Part shown: positions 1 through 8,957 of the stretch, in pieces | Numbering within the stretch: the stretch's first letter is position 1 | Layout: every line of letters begins with the position of its first letter | Source of the DNA: RPQJ01 sp963793005 | GTDB lineage: Bacteria; Pseudomonadota; Gammaproteobacteria; Steroidobacterales; Steroidobacteraceae | Length of the DNA: 64,000 bases | NCBI GenBank assembly: GCA_963793005.1 | Contig: CAWBYP010000002.1 | Location: forward strand, 1,054,001 to 1,118,000 | Direction of reading: 5' to 3' | The notes under the pieces: model-generated | Seen by the model: only the letters and a program-made list of their open reading frames with translations | What the model was told of the DNA's origin: nothing | Databases searched by the model: none | Program-made: the position numbers and the translations under genes

Positions 1-1
1 G

Positions 2-874
2 CAGAACCTGACCAACAAGGTGCTCGAGGAAGTGAGGCTGCTGTCCGGCGTCGAGACCACCAAGGAAAAGGTGCTGCGCATCATCCTCGCAGGCCAGCCG
101 GAGCTGAACGAAAAGCTCGACTCCGACGGGCTCGTCCAGCTCAGGCAGCGTGTGCGGCTGCGCTTCCACCTGACCGCGCTGAGCGAGGAGGACACGGAGG
201 AGTACGTTCGCCACAGGCTGCGCGTCGCGGGCGCTGGCGACCGCGAGATCTTCGAGCCGGACGCTTTCCCGGTGCTGTTCCGCTATGCGGGAGGCATCCC
301 GCGCCTGGTCAACACACTGTGCGACACGGCGCTGATTGCCGCATTTGCGCAGGACCGGCAGACGGTATCGGTCGAGGACGTGCAGTCGGCTGTCAACGAG
401 CTGCAGTGGGTCGAGTACGCCGCCCGGACCTCGTCGCAGCTGCAGCACGAGTTCGACGACACCGCCTCCGAGGAGCAGCCGCCGGTCGGCCGGCTGGTGC
501 TGACGCTGAAGGGGTCCAAGGTGCAGGAATCCTACCTGGTGCCCGGACGACTCTTCATCGGGCGTACCGCCGACAACGACCTGCAGATCGAGAGCAAGTA
601 CGTCAGCCGCCACCACGCGCAGGTCATCACCACCGCCGATGGCAGCGCGATCGAGGACCTGAACAGCACGAATGGAGTGTTCGTGCGGGGCCGGCGCGTG
701 CGGCGCCACAAGCTCCAGGATAACGACGTCGTGAAGCTCGGCATGCATGAGATCACGTATCACCGTGCCGAGCCGCCGGGTGTTGCGACGATGGTGCTCC
801 CGGTCAGTGACGACGAAAGCGAGGATGAAGAGGAAGAGGAAGCCGCGGAACTCGAGGACGGCGGCGAGGCCTGA
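2..874 (+). CDS. GspA/ExeA-like AAA+ ATPase with C-terminal FHA domain (5'-truncated by window edge)
   Basis: The reading frame is open to the left edge, so the N-terminus with the P-loop is missing. The first visible residues (QNLTNKVLEEVRLLSGVETT, then KVLRIILAGQPEL) match the sensor part of the ExeA/GspA family of AAA+ ATPases. In type II secretion these ATPases help place the secretin in the peptidoglycan. A typical C-terminal lid follows (GGIPRLVNTLCDTALIAAFA). From about residue 160 of the visible part comes an FHA phosphothreonine-binding domain with FIGRTADNDLQI, SRHHAQV and LNSTNGVFV. A short, very acidic tail (DDESEDEEEEEAAELEDGGEA region) ends the protein. The gene converges on the small membrane-protein gene four bases away, with no terminator visible. 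Family assignment is strong. Whether it serves secretion, polysaccharide export or another envelope machine is inference. Confidence 0.85.
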   Translation, partial: QNLTNKVLEEVRLLSGVETTKEKVLRIILAGQPELNEKLDSDGLVQLRQRVRLRFHLTALSEEDTEEYVRHRLRVAGAGDREIFEPDAFPVLFRYAGGIPRLVNTLCDTALIAAFAQDRQTVSVEDVQSAVNELQWVEYAARTSSQLQHEFDDTASEEQPPVGRLVLTLKGSKVQESYLVPGRLFIGRTADNDLQIESKYVSRHHAQVITTADGSAIEDLNSTNGVFVRGRRVRRHKLQDNDVVKLGMHEITYHRAEPPGVATMVLPVSDDESEDEEEEEAAELEDGGEA

Positions 875-878
875 ACAC

Positions 879-1118
879 TCAGTCGTCGAGCGACCTCGAA
901 TCGTATTCCGCCTGGTTCTCGCGATACTCGCGCCGCCGCATCCATAGCACGAGCCCCACCGTCAGGCACAGCCCCCCCAGCAGCATGAGCAGGCCCCGCG
1001 GGCCGTGCTCGCCGACGAACGCCGCCGCAAGCGCGGCGGCGCCCGCCACCATGTACGCGTACGGCAGGAGTTCGTACAGGCTGCTTGGAATCCACATAGT
1101 CCTGGCCCGCTCGGCCAC
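879..1118 (-). CDS. small two-helix membrane protein, unknown function
   Basis: A 79-residue frame directly follows tldD: its GTG start at 1118 abuts the tldD stop, so it is translationally coupled or at least co-transcribed. Two hydrophobic segments are visible (about residues 18-35, AYMVAGAAALAAAFVG, and 41-60, GLLMLLGGLCLTVGLVLWM). They are followed by a basic RRRE stretch and a charged tail, suggesting a small inner-membrane protein with a cytoplasmic C-terminus. An alternative ATG start lies at 1097. I recognise no family. The hydrophobic pattern and operon position make a real gene more likely than chance. Confidence 0.6.
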   Translation of the reverse strand: MAERARTMWIPSSLYELLPYAYMVAGAAALAAAFVGEHGPRGLLMLLGGLCLTVGLVLWMRRREYRENQAEYDSRSLDD

Positions 1119-2621
1119 TCAGCCCGTGCCGCCGACGGTGAGCCCGTCGACCCGCAGCGTGGGCTGGCCTACCCCGACCGGCACATCCTGGCCATCCTTT
1201 CCGCAGGTGCCGACGCCGTCGTCGAGCTTGAGGTCGTTACCGACCATCGCGATACGGGTCATGGCATCCGGTCCGTTGCCGATCAGGGTCGCCCCTTTCA
1301 CGGGTGCGCCCAGCCTGCCGTTCTCGATCAGGTAGGCCTCGCTCGCCGAAAAGACGAACTTGCCCGAGGTGATGTCCACCTGGCCGCCGCCGAAGTTCCG
1401 GCAGTAGAGGCCCTTGCTCACGGAACCGATGATTTCCTCTGGCGCGTGCGGGCCCGGCAGCATGTAGGTGTTCGTCATGCGCGGCAGCGTGAGGTGCGCG
1501 AACGACTCGCGCCTGCCGTTGCCGGTGGGGGCGACGCCCATCAATCTCGCGTTCAGCTTGTCCTGCAGGTAGCCCTTGAGCACGCCATCCTCGATCAGCG
1601 TAGTGCAGCCGGTGGGCGTGCCCTCGTCATCCACGTTCAGCGACCCGCGGCGCGTGGCGAGCGTGCCGTCGTCGACCACCGTAACGCCGCGCGACGCCAC
1701 CTGCTGGCCAATGCGGCCACTGAAGGCGGAAGTGCCCTTGCGATTGAAGTCGCCCTCGAGCCCGTGGCCCACCGCCTCATGCAGCAGGACGCCCGGCCAG
1801 CCCGGGCCGAGCACCACGGTCATCGTCCCTGCCGGTGCCGGAACGGCCTCGAGATTGACCTGCGCGGAGCGCACCGCCTCGCGCACCAGTTCGCGCCAAC
1901 GGTCGCCCGCGACGAATTCCGTGTACGCAAAGCGCCCGCCGCCGCCCGCGTAGCCCTGTTCGCGCCGGCCCTGGTGCTCGATGATCACCGAGACGTTCAA
2001 GCGCACCAGCGGGCGTACGTCGGCAGCCAGCGTGCCGTCACTCGCCAGCACCATGATCGTGTCGTGCGAGGCGGCAAGGCTCGCCATCACCTGCACGATG
2101 CGCGAGTCCAGCGCCCGGGCTTCGCGGTCGATGGCTTCGAGCAGGCTCACCTTGGCGCCATCGTCCATCGAATCCACGGGATCGGTGGGCAGGTACAGGC
2201 CGCGCCCGCCCGGTGCGCGCCAGGCCTGTATCGCCCCGCTCGCGCCGGAGCGCGCGATCGCTCGCGCGGCATGCGCCGCCTCGAGCATCGCCGGCAGCAC
2301 AACTTCGTCCGAGTACGCGAAACCGGTCTTCTCGCCGGCGAGCGCACGAACCCCTACGCCGTGGTCGATGCTGTGCGCACCGTCCTTCACGATGCCGTCC
2401 TCGAGCGCCCACGACTCCTCGCGGATGAGCTGGAAGTACGCGTCGGAGTAGTCCACTGCGTGGCCCATCACGTCGCCGAGCACGCGGGCGACCGCATCTT
2501 CGTCCAGGCCGGCGGGCTGCAGCAGCGCGCCACGCGCGAACGCCATGGAATCCCGTGGCCCGTCGACAACGGCCGGAAACCGGGTGGGGGCGAACAGCGC
2601 GGGAGGGATGTCGGGTGTCAT
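1119..2621 (-). CDS. tldD: metalloprotease TldD
   Basis: TldD is the zinc protease subunit that works with TldE/PmbA. The complex degrades unfolded peptides and, in some species, processes microcin B17 or CcdA. This 500-residue protein matches the family along its whole length (E. coli TldD is about 481). The zinc-binding HEAVGH motif is at residues 281-286 inside LLHEAVGHGLEGDFNRKG. The third ligand, a cysteine, is at about residue 473 in GTCGKDGQ, before the conserved end VDGLTVGGTG. Other hallmarks are GTLAADVRPLVRL and FGGGQVDITSGKFVFS. It lies six bases after the nitrilase gene, in the order rng-yhdP-nit-tldD common in gammaproteobacteria. The partner gene tldE is not in the window. Confidence 0.97.
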   Translation of the reverse strand: MTPDIPPALFAPTRFPAVVDGPRDSMAFARGALLQPAGLDEDAVARVLGDVMGHAVDYSDAYFQLIREESWALEDGIVKDGAHSIDHGVGVRALAGEKTGFAYSDEVVLPAMLEAAHAARAIARSGASGAIQAWRAPGGRGLYLPTDPVDSMDDGAKVSLLEAIDREARALDSRIVQVMASLAASHDTIMVLASDGTLAADVRPLVRLNVSVIIEHQGRREQGYAGGGGRFAYTEFVAGDRWRELVREAVRSAQVNLEAVPAPAGTMTVVLGPGWPGVLLHEAVGHGLEGDFNRKGTSAFSGRIGQQVASRGVTVVDDGTLATRRGSLNVDDEGTPTGCTTLIEDGVLKGYLQDKLNARLMGVAPTGNGRRESFAHLTLPRMTNTYMLPGPHAPEEIIGSVSKGLYCRNFGGGQVDITSGKFVFSASEAYLIENGRLGAPVKGATLIGNGPDAMTRIAMVGNDLKLDDGVGTCGKDGQDVPVGVGQPTLRVDGLTVGGTG

Positions 2622-2627
2622 TGGAAC

Positions 2628-3443
2628 TCAGGCCTGCAGTCGCCGGTGGGTGACGGACGGGAAATTCTGCCTGACCTCGCGCTGTCGTACGAGGTCGATT
2701 TCGGCAGCGACAACGCCAGTCCCGCGTGGCAGGCGCGCCAGCACGCGCCCCCAGCAGTCGACGATCATCGAGTCGCCGTGGGTTTCGCGGCCGTTCTGGT
2801 GGAACCCGGACTGCGCCGGCGCGACCATGTGGCAGAGGTTCTCGATCGCCCGCGCGCGAAGCAGGATCTCCCAGTGCGCCCGGCCCGTCGGTGCAGTGAA
2901 AGCAGAAGGCAGGCAGAACCACTGCGCGCCCATCTCGAGCAGCCTGCGGAAGAGTTCCGGAAAACGCAGGTCGTAACAGACCGCGAGACCCAGGCGCCCG
3001 GCGGGCGTGTCCACGCACACTGGCTCGTTGCCGGGCCGCACCGACGAGGATTCCTGGTAGCGTTCCTCACGGCCCGGAATCTCGACGTCGAACAGGTGGA
3101 TCTTGTCGTAGCGTGCAGCGCAGCGACCCTGCTCGTCGAACACCAGCGATGCCGCGGCAAGGCGCGGCTGGCCCTCGATCCGCAGTGGAATCGTCCCGGC
3201 GACGATCCACATCCGCATCTCGCGCGCCCTGGACGCGACGAACTCCTGGATCGGCCCCCGGCCCTCGTCCTCGGCGATCGTGAACTTGTCAGACTCGCTG
3301 ACGCCCATGAACGCGAAATTCTCCGGCAGCACCGCGACCTGCGCGCCGTGCGAGCGGGCCTGGCCGAGCAGCCGGCCGGCCTCCGCAAGATTGCCGGAGG
3401 TGTCGGCCGACGAAGTCATCTGGATCGCCGCGACGGTGGTCAT
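2628..3443 (-). CDS. carbon-nitrogen (nitrilase-superfamily) hydrolase, Nit/deaminated-glutathione-amidase-like
   Basis: This is a 271-residue nitrilase-fold amidase. The catalytic triad is complete: Glu41 (AVLPENFAFMG), Lys114 (YDKIHLFD) and Cys156 (GLAVCYDLRFPELFR). The YDKIHLFDVEIPG and CYDLRFPE segments are typical of the Nit1/YbeM branch, which hydrolyses deaminated glutathione as metabolite repair. Substrate specificity is inferred from family only. The start ATG at 3443 begins the conserved TVAAIQMTS strand; the frame upstream is non-homologous. The gene lies between yhdP and tldD, and its first 155 bases overlap the open 3' end of yhdP, which is unusual (see findings). Confidence 0.92.
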   Translation of the reverse strand: MTTVAAIQMTSSADTSGNLAEAGRLLGQARSHGAQVAVLPENFAFMGVSESDKFTIAEDEGRGPIQEFVASRAREMRMWIVAGTIPLRIEGQPRLAAASLVFDEQGRCAARYDKIHLFDVEIPGREERYQESSSVRPGNEPVCVDTPAGRLGLAVCYDLRFPELFRRLLEMGAQWFCLPSAFTAPTGRAHWEILLRARAIENLCHMVAPAQSGFHQNGRETHGDSMIVDCWGRVLARLPRGTGVVAAEIDLVRQREVRQNFPSVTHRRLQA

Positions 3444-6400
3444 TGCATGGTTTCCTGTTCCTCGTCCGGGGGCGAAACCGGGGTCGCTGCCTCGTTCGGG
3501 GTCTGCGAGCCTCGTCCGCAGCCTGTGCCGACGCCGACGAAGTCTGCTCCTCGCCCTGTTGCGACGATATTCGCTCCACGACCGGGTCGTCCCATGGGCC
3601 GGTGACCCGGTAGTAGACGCGCGCCAGGCCCTTGAGCTGGCCCTTGAATATCTGCGAGAGAAGCAGGCCTCCCGCGGCACCTATCGGCCCCAGTGCCAGC
3701 GCCCCGGCGACGGTGGCGGCGCCTGTCGGATTGCCGCTGACGACGATGGTCTGGTCGTAGTCCTCCGTCGCGAGGCCGGTACGGCCCACCATCCCGATAT
3801 CGAGCGCCGCGCCCTTGAGCAGCAGGTCCTGCGTGTATGCATTGCCGTCGCGAATCTCGAAATCGCCGGTGACGGTGTCGAAAGCGAGCCCGGCGTCAGT
3901 CACGTCATGGAAGTCGAGCGACAGGCGTCTCGGCAGCTCCGCGAGACTCGCGAGCCCTAGCATGCGACCGGCACCAGGCTTCACATCCCTCAACTGGCCG
4001 CGATCCAGGGCGATGCTGACCGAACCATCCATGTGCGCAAGGATGTCGCCCATCGGGCCACCGGGCCAGGAGAGCTTCGCCGTCGCCGTCGCGTGCTTTG
4101 CCTCGATCGAGCCCGGCAGGTCGAGAGCGCTCGAAGTCGCGCCCATGTCCGTGCTCGTGAGGTCGATCGCAAGCCTCGTCCGCGAACCCGTATCTCCCTG
4201 GAGCCAGTCGCCCTGGACGGCGATGGTCGTATGGGGTGCGGTGGCCTCGAGCTCGCTCAGGCGCAACCCGCCCGGATCCTTGACGACGTTCCCGACCAGC
4301 CGTCCGAAGTGGCGTTGCTGCCACCGGAAGTCCGCGACGTCGAAATCCAGCGATGGAAGATCGCGTGGATCGGGCTGACTCGCGTCGCCCGGGCCCGGCG
4401 TCGTCACTGGCTGCAGGATCAGGCGCTCCATTCGGAAGCTGATCGGCAGGCCGCCATCAAGGTCGTCAGGTATCGTGACGACACCCTCCGCGGTCGGCCC
4501 GCTCACCTTGATCGCGAGCGACCCGGGATCTGCCCGGAGCGACGCATTCACCCCTGAAAATTCGAAGCCGAAAATCCGTGCCTTCTCGACCCGGACGTCG
4601 GTCGGTCCCAGCCACCTGGACAGCATGCCGGGCTCTTCACCCGAGCCAAGTGCGAGCCACTCGCCGAGATCGAATTCGGGCCACTCGCCGGTGAAGTGAA
4701 GCCCCGCGCCTTGCGGCAATACTGCTGGCTGGCCGTCGAAGCGGGCGATGCCTCGCTCGAGTTGCAGGTGCCCGTCGTCACCTTCGCCGAGTCGCAATCG
4801 CAGGCGCGCCGGCCCGGACTCGACGGCTATGTCGTCGAGTCCCCGCGGCGAGAATCCGAGCCCGACGCGGGTCGGGCTCGGCGACGCCGGTGCCTTCGCG
4901 AATGGGCGCGGTGCCGAGATACCGAGACCCTCCAGGTCGCTCGCTACGTCATAGTATGACGACCACTGGTCGGTGCCACGGTGTCGCTCGATGCGTCCTT
5001 CGAGCCTCCAGTCGGCCATTCCGGACATGCGGATTGCCTGCGGCAGGCCGATGAAAGCGGGCAGCCCGGCGCCCGATGCGCGACCCCGGCCATGCAGCAG
5101 CACCATCGCATCGACCTGCGGCGTCAGGCGTCCTGGCTCGACGTCGAGTTCGAAGGGACCGCCGAGTATCGTGCCGCGCAGCGAGTGCGCGCGCATGTCG
5201 AGGTTGTGGATTTCGAACTGGCCTGTCACCCGCTCCACCGGCGCCGGCAGCGCCGGGACCTTCACGGTCGCCGCTCGCAGGTTGGTGCGGATCACGTAGT
5301 CGTGAGAGTCGACCTGGTTGGCCGGCAGGCGAAGCTTTACCGTGAACTCCGCGGGGCCGCTGCCGGCCAGCCCCGTGAACTGGCCGCCCAGTACCGTGCC
5401 GACCGGGCTTTTCTGCACGAACGCCAGGGCTGTGCCGAGGTCTCCCGATGCCTGGGCGGCCACCTCGACGACGGTGTCGTGCATGTCGGCAATGCCCACC
5501 TCCGCTTGGTCGAGCCGGACTCCACCAACTTCGCCCCCGTCCAGGCGCGCGACGAATCCGGCATTGTGGAATTCGACCTTGCCCCGCCCGCCGCGCAGCG
5601 GCTCGAACCCGGTGAAGTAATTCACTGCGACGTCGCGCAGCTCCGCGGTGGCAAGGAATTCGCCTTCGCCATTGCGGAATGGGAAGCTGCGTATCGGGCC
5701 ACGGTAGCCCACGTGCCCTGACTCCACTCGACCACCGAGGAACGCCGGCGCGAGCCACGAGACCGCGCCCGGCCCGAAAACTCCATAAGGCATCACGTTA
5801 CCGGCGAATGCCACGTCCGCACCCTGCACATCGATGTCCATCGTGAGCAACGGCGATATGCCTGGCCGCTCGTACCGGAACTCAAACGTTCCTGTGGCAC
5901 TAGCGTGCGGATGCTCTACTGCAACCGGACCCGAGGTCAGCACCCAGCGCGCGCCTTCACGGCGCCAGTCGATGTCGCCCGATGCGGCAATGCCAGAGAT
6001 GGGTTCGCGGAAAATTCCCGGCAGGTCGAACGCGAGCGAACGCGAGCGCAGCGCAATGCGCCCGTGCTGGTCGGTACCGGACACGACGCCGGTCAGCCCG
6101 GCAAGACCGGGAAACCGGCCGCTCGCAGCGAAGCCGAGTTCGCTGACGTCTGCGCTGATCGTGAAGCCGGGGAAAGTCCCGGCACGGTCACGAGATATCT
6201 CCGCTCGCAGCGAGCGCAGCTCGCCGCTGGGTGCGAGTCCGGCCCAGGCGTCGAAGGCAGGCGGCGCGAAGGCCAGCACCAGCGGCCACGCATCCGCGAG
6301 CCGCAGATTCTCGGCAGACACCGTCGTCGCGAATGTCGTCTGAGCATTGCCGCGCCAGCGCAGCCCCATTTCGGCTGGCGCCCCCGCCGGGTCGCCCACG

Positions 6401-7491
6401 CTGCCGAAATTAACGTTCTGCGCACGCAGCATCCACTCCCGATTCTCGTGTCGCAGGCGCACTGTGCCACGCAGGCGCGGGTAGCTCACCGATGCTGGAC
6501 CAGCCGCAGCTGGCCGCTGCACGATCGTCGAGACCACCTGCGGCAGCGTCAGCGGCGATGCGTCGGGCGGACCTTGCGGCTCGGAGAGTGTGAGCGACGG
6601 GACGGCCGGTACGTCGCGCGGTGGAAGCTCGAGCCCCAGGTCGACGAGGTCGAGATCGAGGCGTGCATGCGCCAGCGTTCCCTGGTTGAACCGGACCTGG
6701 CCCTGTACCTGGCCCGAACCCGCGATCGGCCGCGCAATCGATGACGGAAGAAACGCCGCCAGTCCCGGCAGCACGATCTGGTCCACCCGCAGTTCGAGCT
6801 CGGCGTCGAGTGCCTCCAGGTGCTCGAGCGAGCCGCGCAGGTCGCCGCGAAAGTCGATGCTTCGTCCGAGCGTGGCGGGCAGCCTGGCCGAGCCCCTCAC
6901 CGCAGTGCTGTCATGCTCGCGACGCAGGTCGAGCTCGAGCCCCGTGAATGTCACCGGCGCTGACTCGATTGCGAGGTCGCGATAGGTGACGGTGGCATCC
7001 GCAACCACCAGCCAGCCGGCTGGCAGGCGGTCGAGGTCGAAGGGCGGGCGATCCAAGGGGCGTTCGTTCTGCCCCAGCAGGCGAATACGCCCATCGGGAA
7101 ACCGGACAACGGTGAGCGTGGGGCCCGTGAAACGCACGCGTCCCGCCACCAGTTCGCCGGTCCGGAAGAAATTCCAGAGGTCGAGGCCCACGCTGCCCTC
7201 ACGTGCCAGCAGCAGCGAATCGGAGCCGTCGCGTTCGAGCACCCGGACACCACTCAGCACGATCTCAGGGCCGAACCACCGCAGGCGCGCATCGATCGAG
7301 TCGTACTCGATGCGCAGGTCTGTCTGCTGCTCGACCCAGGCCTGAATTCGTACTGCATTCTCCGGCACGCGTGCGATCGCAAGCCTGAGCGCACCGAGCG
7401 CGAGCGCCGCGAGGATCAGCAGCCCGGCGATGACGGCCGCAGCTACCCGCCAGGTCCGGGCGGCAAGCCGGCGCCCGGCTGGCGGTTTCAC
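3289..7491 (-). CDS. yhdP: YhdP-family AsmA-like envelope protein
   Basis: A 1400-residue protein with one N-terminal membrane anchor (about residues 18-37, AAAVIAGLLILAALALGALR). A long periplasmic beta-rich region of the DUF3971/AsmA-like kind follows. YhdP-class proteins form bridge-like structures that move phospholipids between inner and outer membranes. Family hallmarks near the C-terminus are the DIGMVGRTGLATEDYDQTIVV segment (split here as DIGMVGRTG and DYDQTIVV), GAAGGLLLSQIF and YYRVTGPWDDPVVERI. The start is GTG at 7491, overlapping the rng stop by four bases. The conserved part ends near residue 1320. The frame then runs on through a low-complexity Arg-rich tail into the nit coding region, stopping at 3289, so the real C-terminus is uncertain. 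Confidence 0.9.
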   Translation of the reverse strand: MKPPAGRRLAARTWRVAAAVIAGLLILAALALGALRLAIARVPENAVRIQAWVEQQTDLRIEYDSIDARLRWFGPEIVLSGVRVLERDGSDSLLLAREGSVGLDLWNFFRTGELVAGRVRFTGPTLTVVRFPDGRIRLLGQNERPLDRPPFDLDRLPAGWLVVADATVTYRDLAIESAPVTFTGLELDLRREHDSTAVRGSARLPATLGRSIDFRGDLRGSLEHLEALDAELELRVDQIVLPGLAAFLPSSIARPIAGSGQVQGQVRFNQGTLAHARLDLDLVDLGLELPPRDVPAVPSLTLSEPQGPPDASPLTLPQVVSTIVQRPAAAGPASVSYPRLRGTVRLRHENREWMLRAQNVNFGSVGDPAGAPAEMGLRWRGNAQTTFATTVSAENLRLADAWPLVLAFAPPAFDAWAGLAPSGELRSLRAEISRDRAGTFPGFTISADVSELGFAASGRFPGLAGLTGVVSGTDQHGRIALRSRSLAFDLPGIFREPISGIAASGDIDWRREGARWVLTSGPVAVEHPHASATGTFEFRYERPGISPLLTMDIDVQGADVAFAGNVMPYGVFGPGAVSWLAPAFLGGRVESGHVGYRGPIRSFPFRNGEGEFLATAELRDVAVNYFTGFEPLRGGRGKVEFHNAGFVARLDGGEVGGVRLDQAEVGIADMHDTVVEVAAQASGDLGTALAFVQKSPVGTVLGGQFTGLAGSGPAEFTVKLRLPANQVDSHDYVIRTNLRAATVKVPALPAPVERVTGQFEIHNLDMRAHSLRGTILGGPFELDVEPGRLTPQVDAMVLLHGRGRASGAGLPAFIGLPQAIRMSGMADWRLEGRIERHRGTDQWSSYYDVASDLEGLGISAPRPFAKAPASPSPTRVGLGFSPRGLDDIAVESGPARLRLRLGEGDDGHLQLERGIARFDGQPAVLPQGAGLHFTGEWPEFDLGEWLALGSGEEPGMLSRWLGPTDVRVEKARIFGFEFSGVNASLRADPGSLAIKVSGPTAEGVVTIPDDLDGGLPISFRMERLILQPVTTPGPGDASQPDPRDLPSLDFDVADFRWQQRHFGRLVGNVVKDPGGLRLSELEATAPHTTIAVQGDWLQGDTGSRTRLAIDLTSTDMGATSSALDLPGSIEAKHATATAKLSWPGGPMGDILAHMDGSVSIALDRGQLRDVKPGAGRMLGLASLAELPRRLSLDFHDVTDAGLAFDTVTGDFEIRDGNAYTQDLLLKGAALDIGMVGRTGLATEDYDQTIVVSGNPTGAATVAGALALGPIGAAGGLLLSQIFKGQLKGLARVYYRVTGPWDDPVVERISSQQGEEQTSSASAQAADEARRPRTRQRPRFRPRTRNRKPCNDHRRGDPDDFVGRHLRQSCGGRPAARPGPLARRAGRGAAGEFRVHGRQRV

Positions 7492-8957
7492 ATGAGCACC
7501 ACGTCGAACTGGTCGAGCATGTAGAGCGACTCGGTCTGCAGCCGGATGGGCTTGCCGAGCTGCACCTCGAGCTCCGCGAGCGCGGCCGACTCCTCGTCGA
7601 GCAGTCGATCGATGACGTCCTGGTGCGCCAGGACCAGCAACTGCTGCAGGTCGAACTGTGCGGCCTGCCGCAGGATTTCACGGAATATTTCATAACAGAC
7701 TGTCTCGGGCGTCTTGACGAAGCTGCGGCCCTCGCAGGCCGGACACGGCATGCAGAGCTGGTGCGCCAGGCTCTCGCGTGTGCGCTTGCGTGTCATCTCG
7801 ACCAGGCCGAGCGACGAGACGGCGGAGAACTGCGTCTTGGCGTGGTCCTTTGCCAGCGCCTTGCCGAGCGCCTGGAGGACCTGGTGCCGGTGCTCCTCTT
7901 CCCCCATGTCGATGAAGTCGATGATGATGATGCCGCCGAGGTTGCGCAGCCTGAGCTGGCGCGCAATCGCCACCGCCGCCTCGAGATTGGTGCGGTAGAT
8001 GGTCTCCTCGAGGTTGCGGTGACCGACGTAGGCGCCCGTGTTGACGTCGATGGTCGTGAGTGCCTCGGTCTGGTCGATGACCAGGTAGCCACCCGACTTG
8101 AGCGCGACCTTGCGGTCGAGCGAGCGATGGATCTCCTCCTCGACGCCGTGCAGGTCGAAGATCGGGCGGCTGCCGGTGTAGAGCTCGACGCGCACGTCAA
8201 ACCCCGGCATGAAGGTCGCGGCGAATTCACGCATCCGTTCGCAGGTCTGCTCGTTGTCCACCAGTACCCGGTCGACGCCCTCTCCGACCAGGTCGCGCAT
8301 CAGGCGCAGCGGCAGAGCAAGGTCTTCGTGAACCAGCGTGCCTGGTCCCACCGGACGCGCCTTGCCGGTCAGCACCTCCCAGAGCTTGCGCAGGAACAGC
8401 ATGTCGGCCCGCAGCGCCTCGCCCGCGGCACCCTCGGCCGCTGTGCGCACGATGTAGCCTCCCGCATCCGCTTCGGCGCTGGCCGACTGCACCGCTTCGC
8501 GCAACCTATGCCGCTCGTCCTCGGCCTCGATACGGGCCGACACGCCCACGCCGTGGCCGAACGGCATGTAGACCAGGTAACGCGACGGGATGGTGATGAA
8601 GGTGGTCAGGCGCGCGCCCTTGGTGCCGAGCGGATCCTTGAGCACCTGCACGAGGATGTCGGCACCCTCGCCTACCAGTTCGCGGATGCTGTCGGTCCTT
8701 GGTGCTTCGCTTGACCCCTCGGCATCGGCCGGTTGCACGATGTCCGAGACATGCAGGAAGGCGGTCCGCTCGAGCCCGATGTCGATGAAGGCGGCCTGCA
8801 TGCCGGGCAGCACGCGCGACACCCGCCCCTTGTACAGATTCCCTGCAAGTCCGCGCCGGCTCGCACGTTCGACGAAGAGCTCCTGCAGCACGCCGTTCTC
8901 AAGCAGCGCGGCCCGCGTCTCGCGCGGGCTCACGTTTACCACCATTTCCGTGCTCAT
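7488..8957 (-). CDS. rng: ribonuclease G
   Basis: RNase G is an endoribonuclease of the RNase E/G family that matures the 5' end of 16S rRNA and degrades some mRNAs. The 489-residue protein has an N-terminal S1-like RNA-binding region (GNLYKGRVSRVLPGMQAAFID, from residue 39). The catalytic aspartates are Asp304 (TTIDVNTGAYVG) and Asp347 (GGIIIIDFIDM), at the positions used in E. coli. A zinc-link cysteine motif is at residues 402-408 (CMPCPAC). It lacks the long C-terminal scaffold of RNase E. It overlaps maf upstream and yhdP downstream by four bases each, the usual mreBCD-maf-rng-yhdP neighbourhood without mreBCD. Confidence 0.97.
   Translation of the reverse strand: MSTEMVVNVSPRETRAALLENGVLQELFVERASRRGLAGNLYKGRVSRVLPGMQAAFIDIGLERTAFLHVSDIVQPADAEGSSEAPRTDSIRELVGEGADILVQVLKDPLGTKGARLTTFITIPSRYLVYMPFGHGVGVSARIEAEDERHRLREAVQSASAEADAGGYIVRTAAEGAAGEALRADMLFLRKLWEVLTGKARPVGPGTLVHEDLALPLRLMRDLVGEGVDRVLVDNEQTCERMREFAATFMPGFDVRVELYTGSRPIFDLHGVEEEIHRSLDRKVALKSGGYLVIDQTEALTTIDVNTGAYVGHRNLEETIYRTNLEAAVAIARQLRLRNLGGIIIIDFIDMGEEEHRHQVLQALGKALAKDHAKTQFSAVSSLGLVEMTRKRTRESLAHQLCMPCPACEGRSFVKTPETVCYEIFREILRQAAQFDLQQLLVLAHQDVIDRLLDEESAALAELEVQLGKPIRLQTESLYMLDQFDVVLM

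Noticed and set aside
1005..3605. 866-codon plus-strand frame opposite tldD and nit
   Set aside because: Antisense shadow of two well-supported genes; composition is unlike a folded protein.
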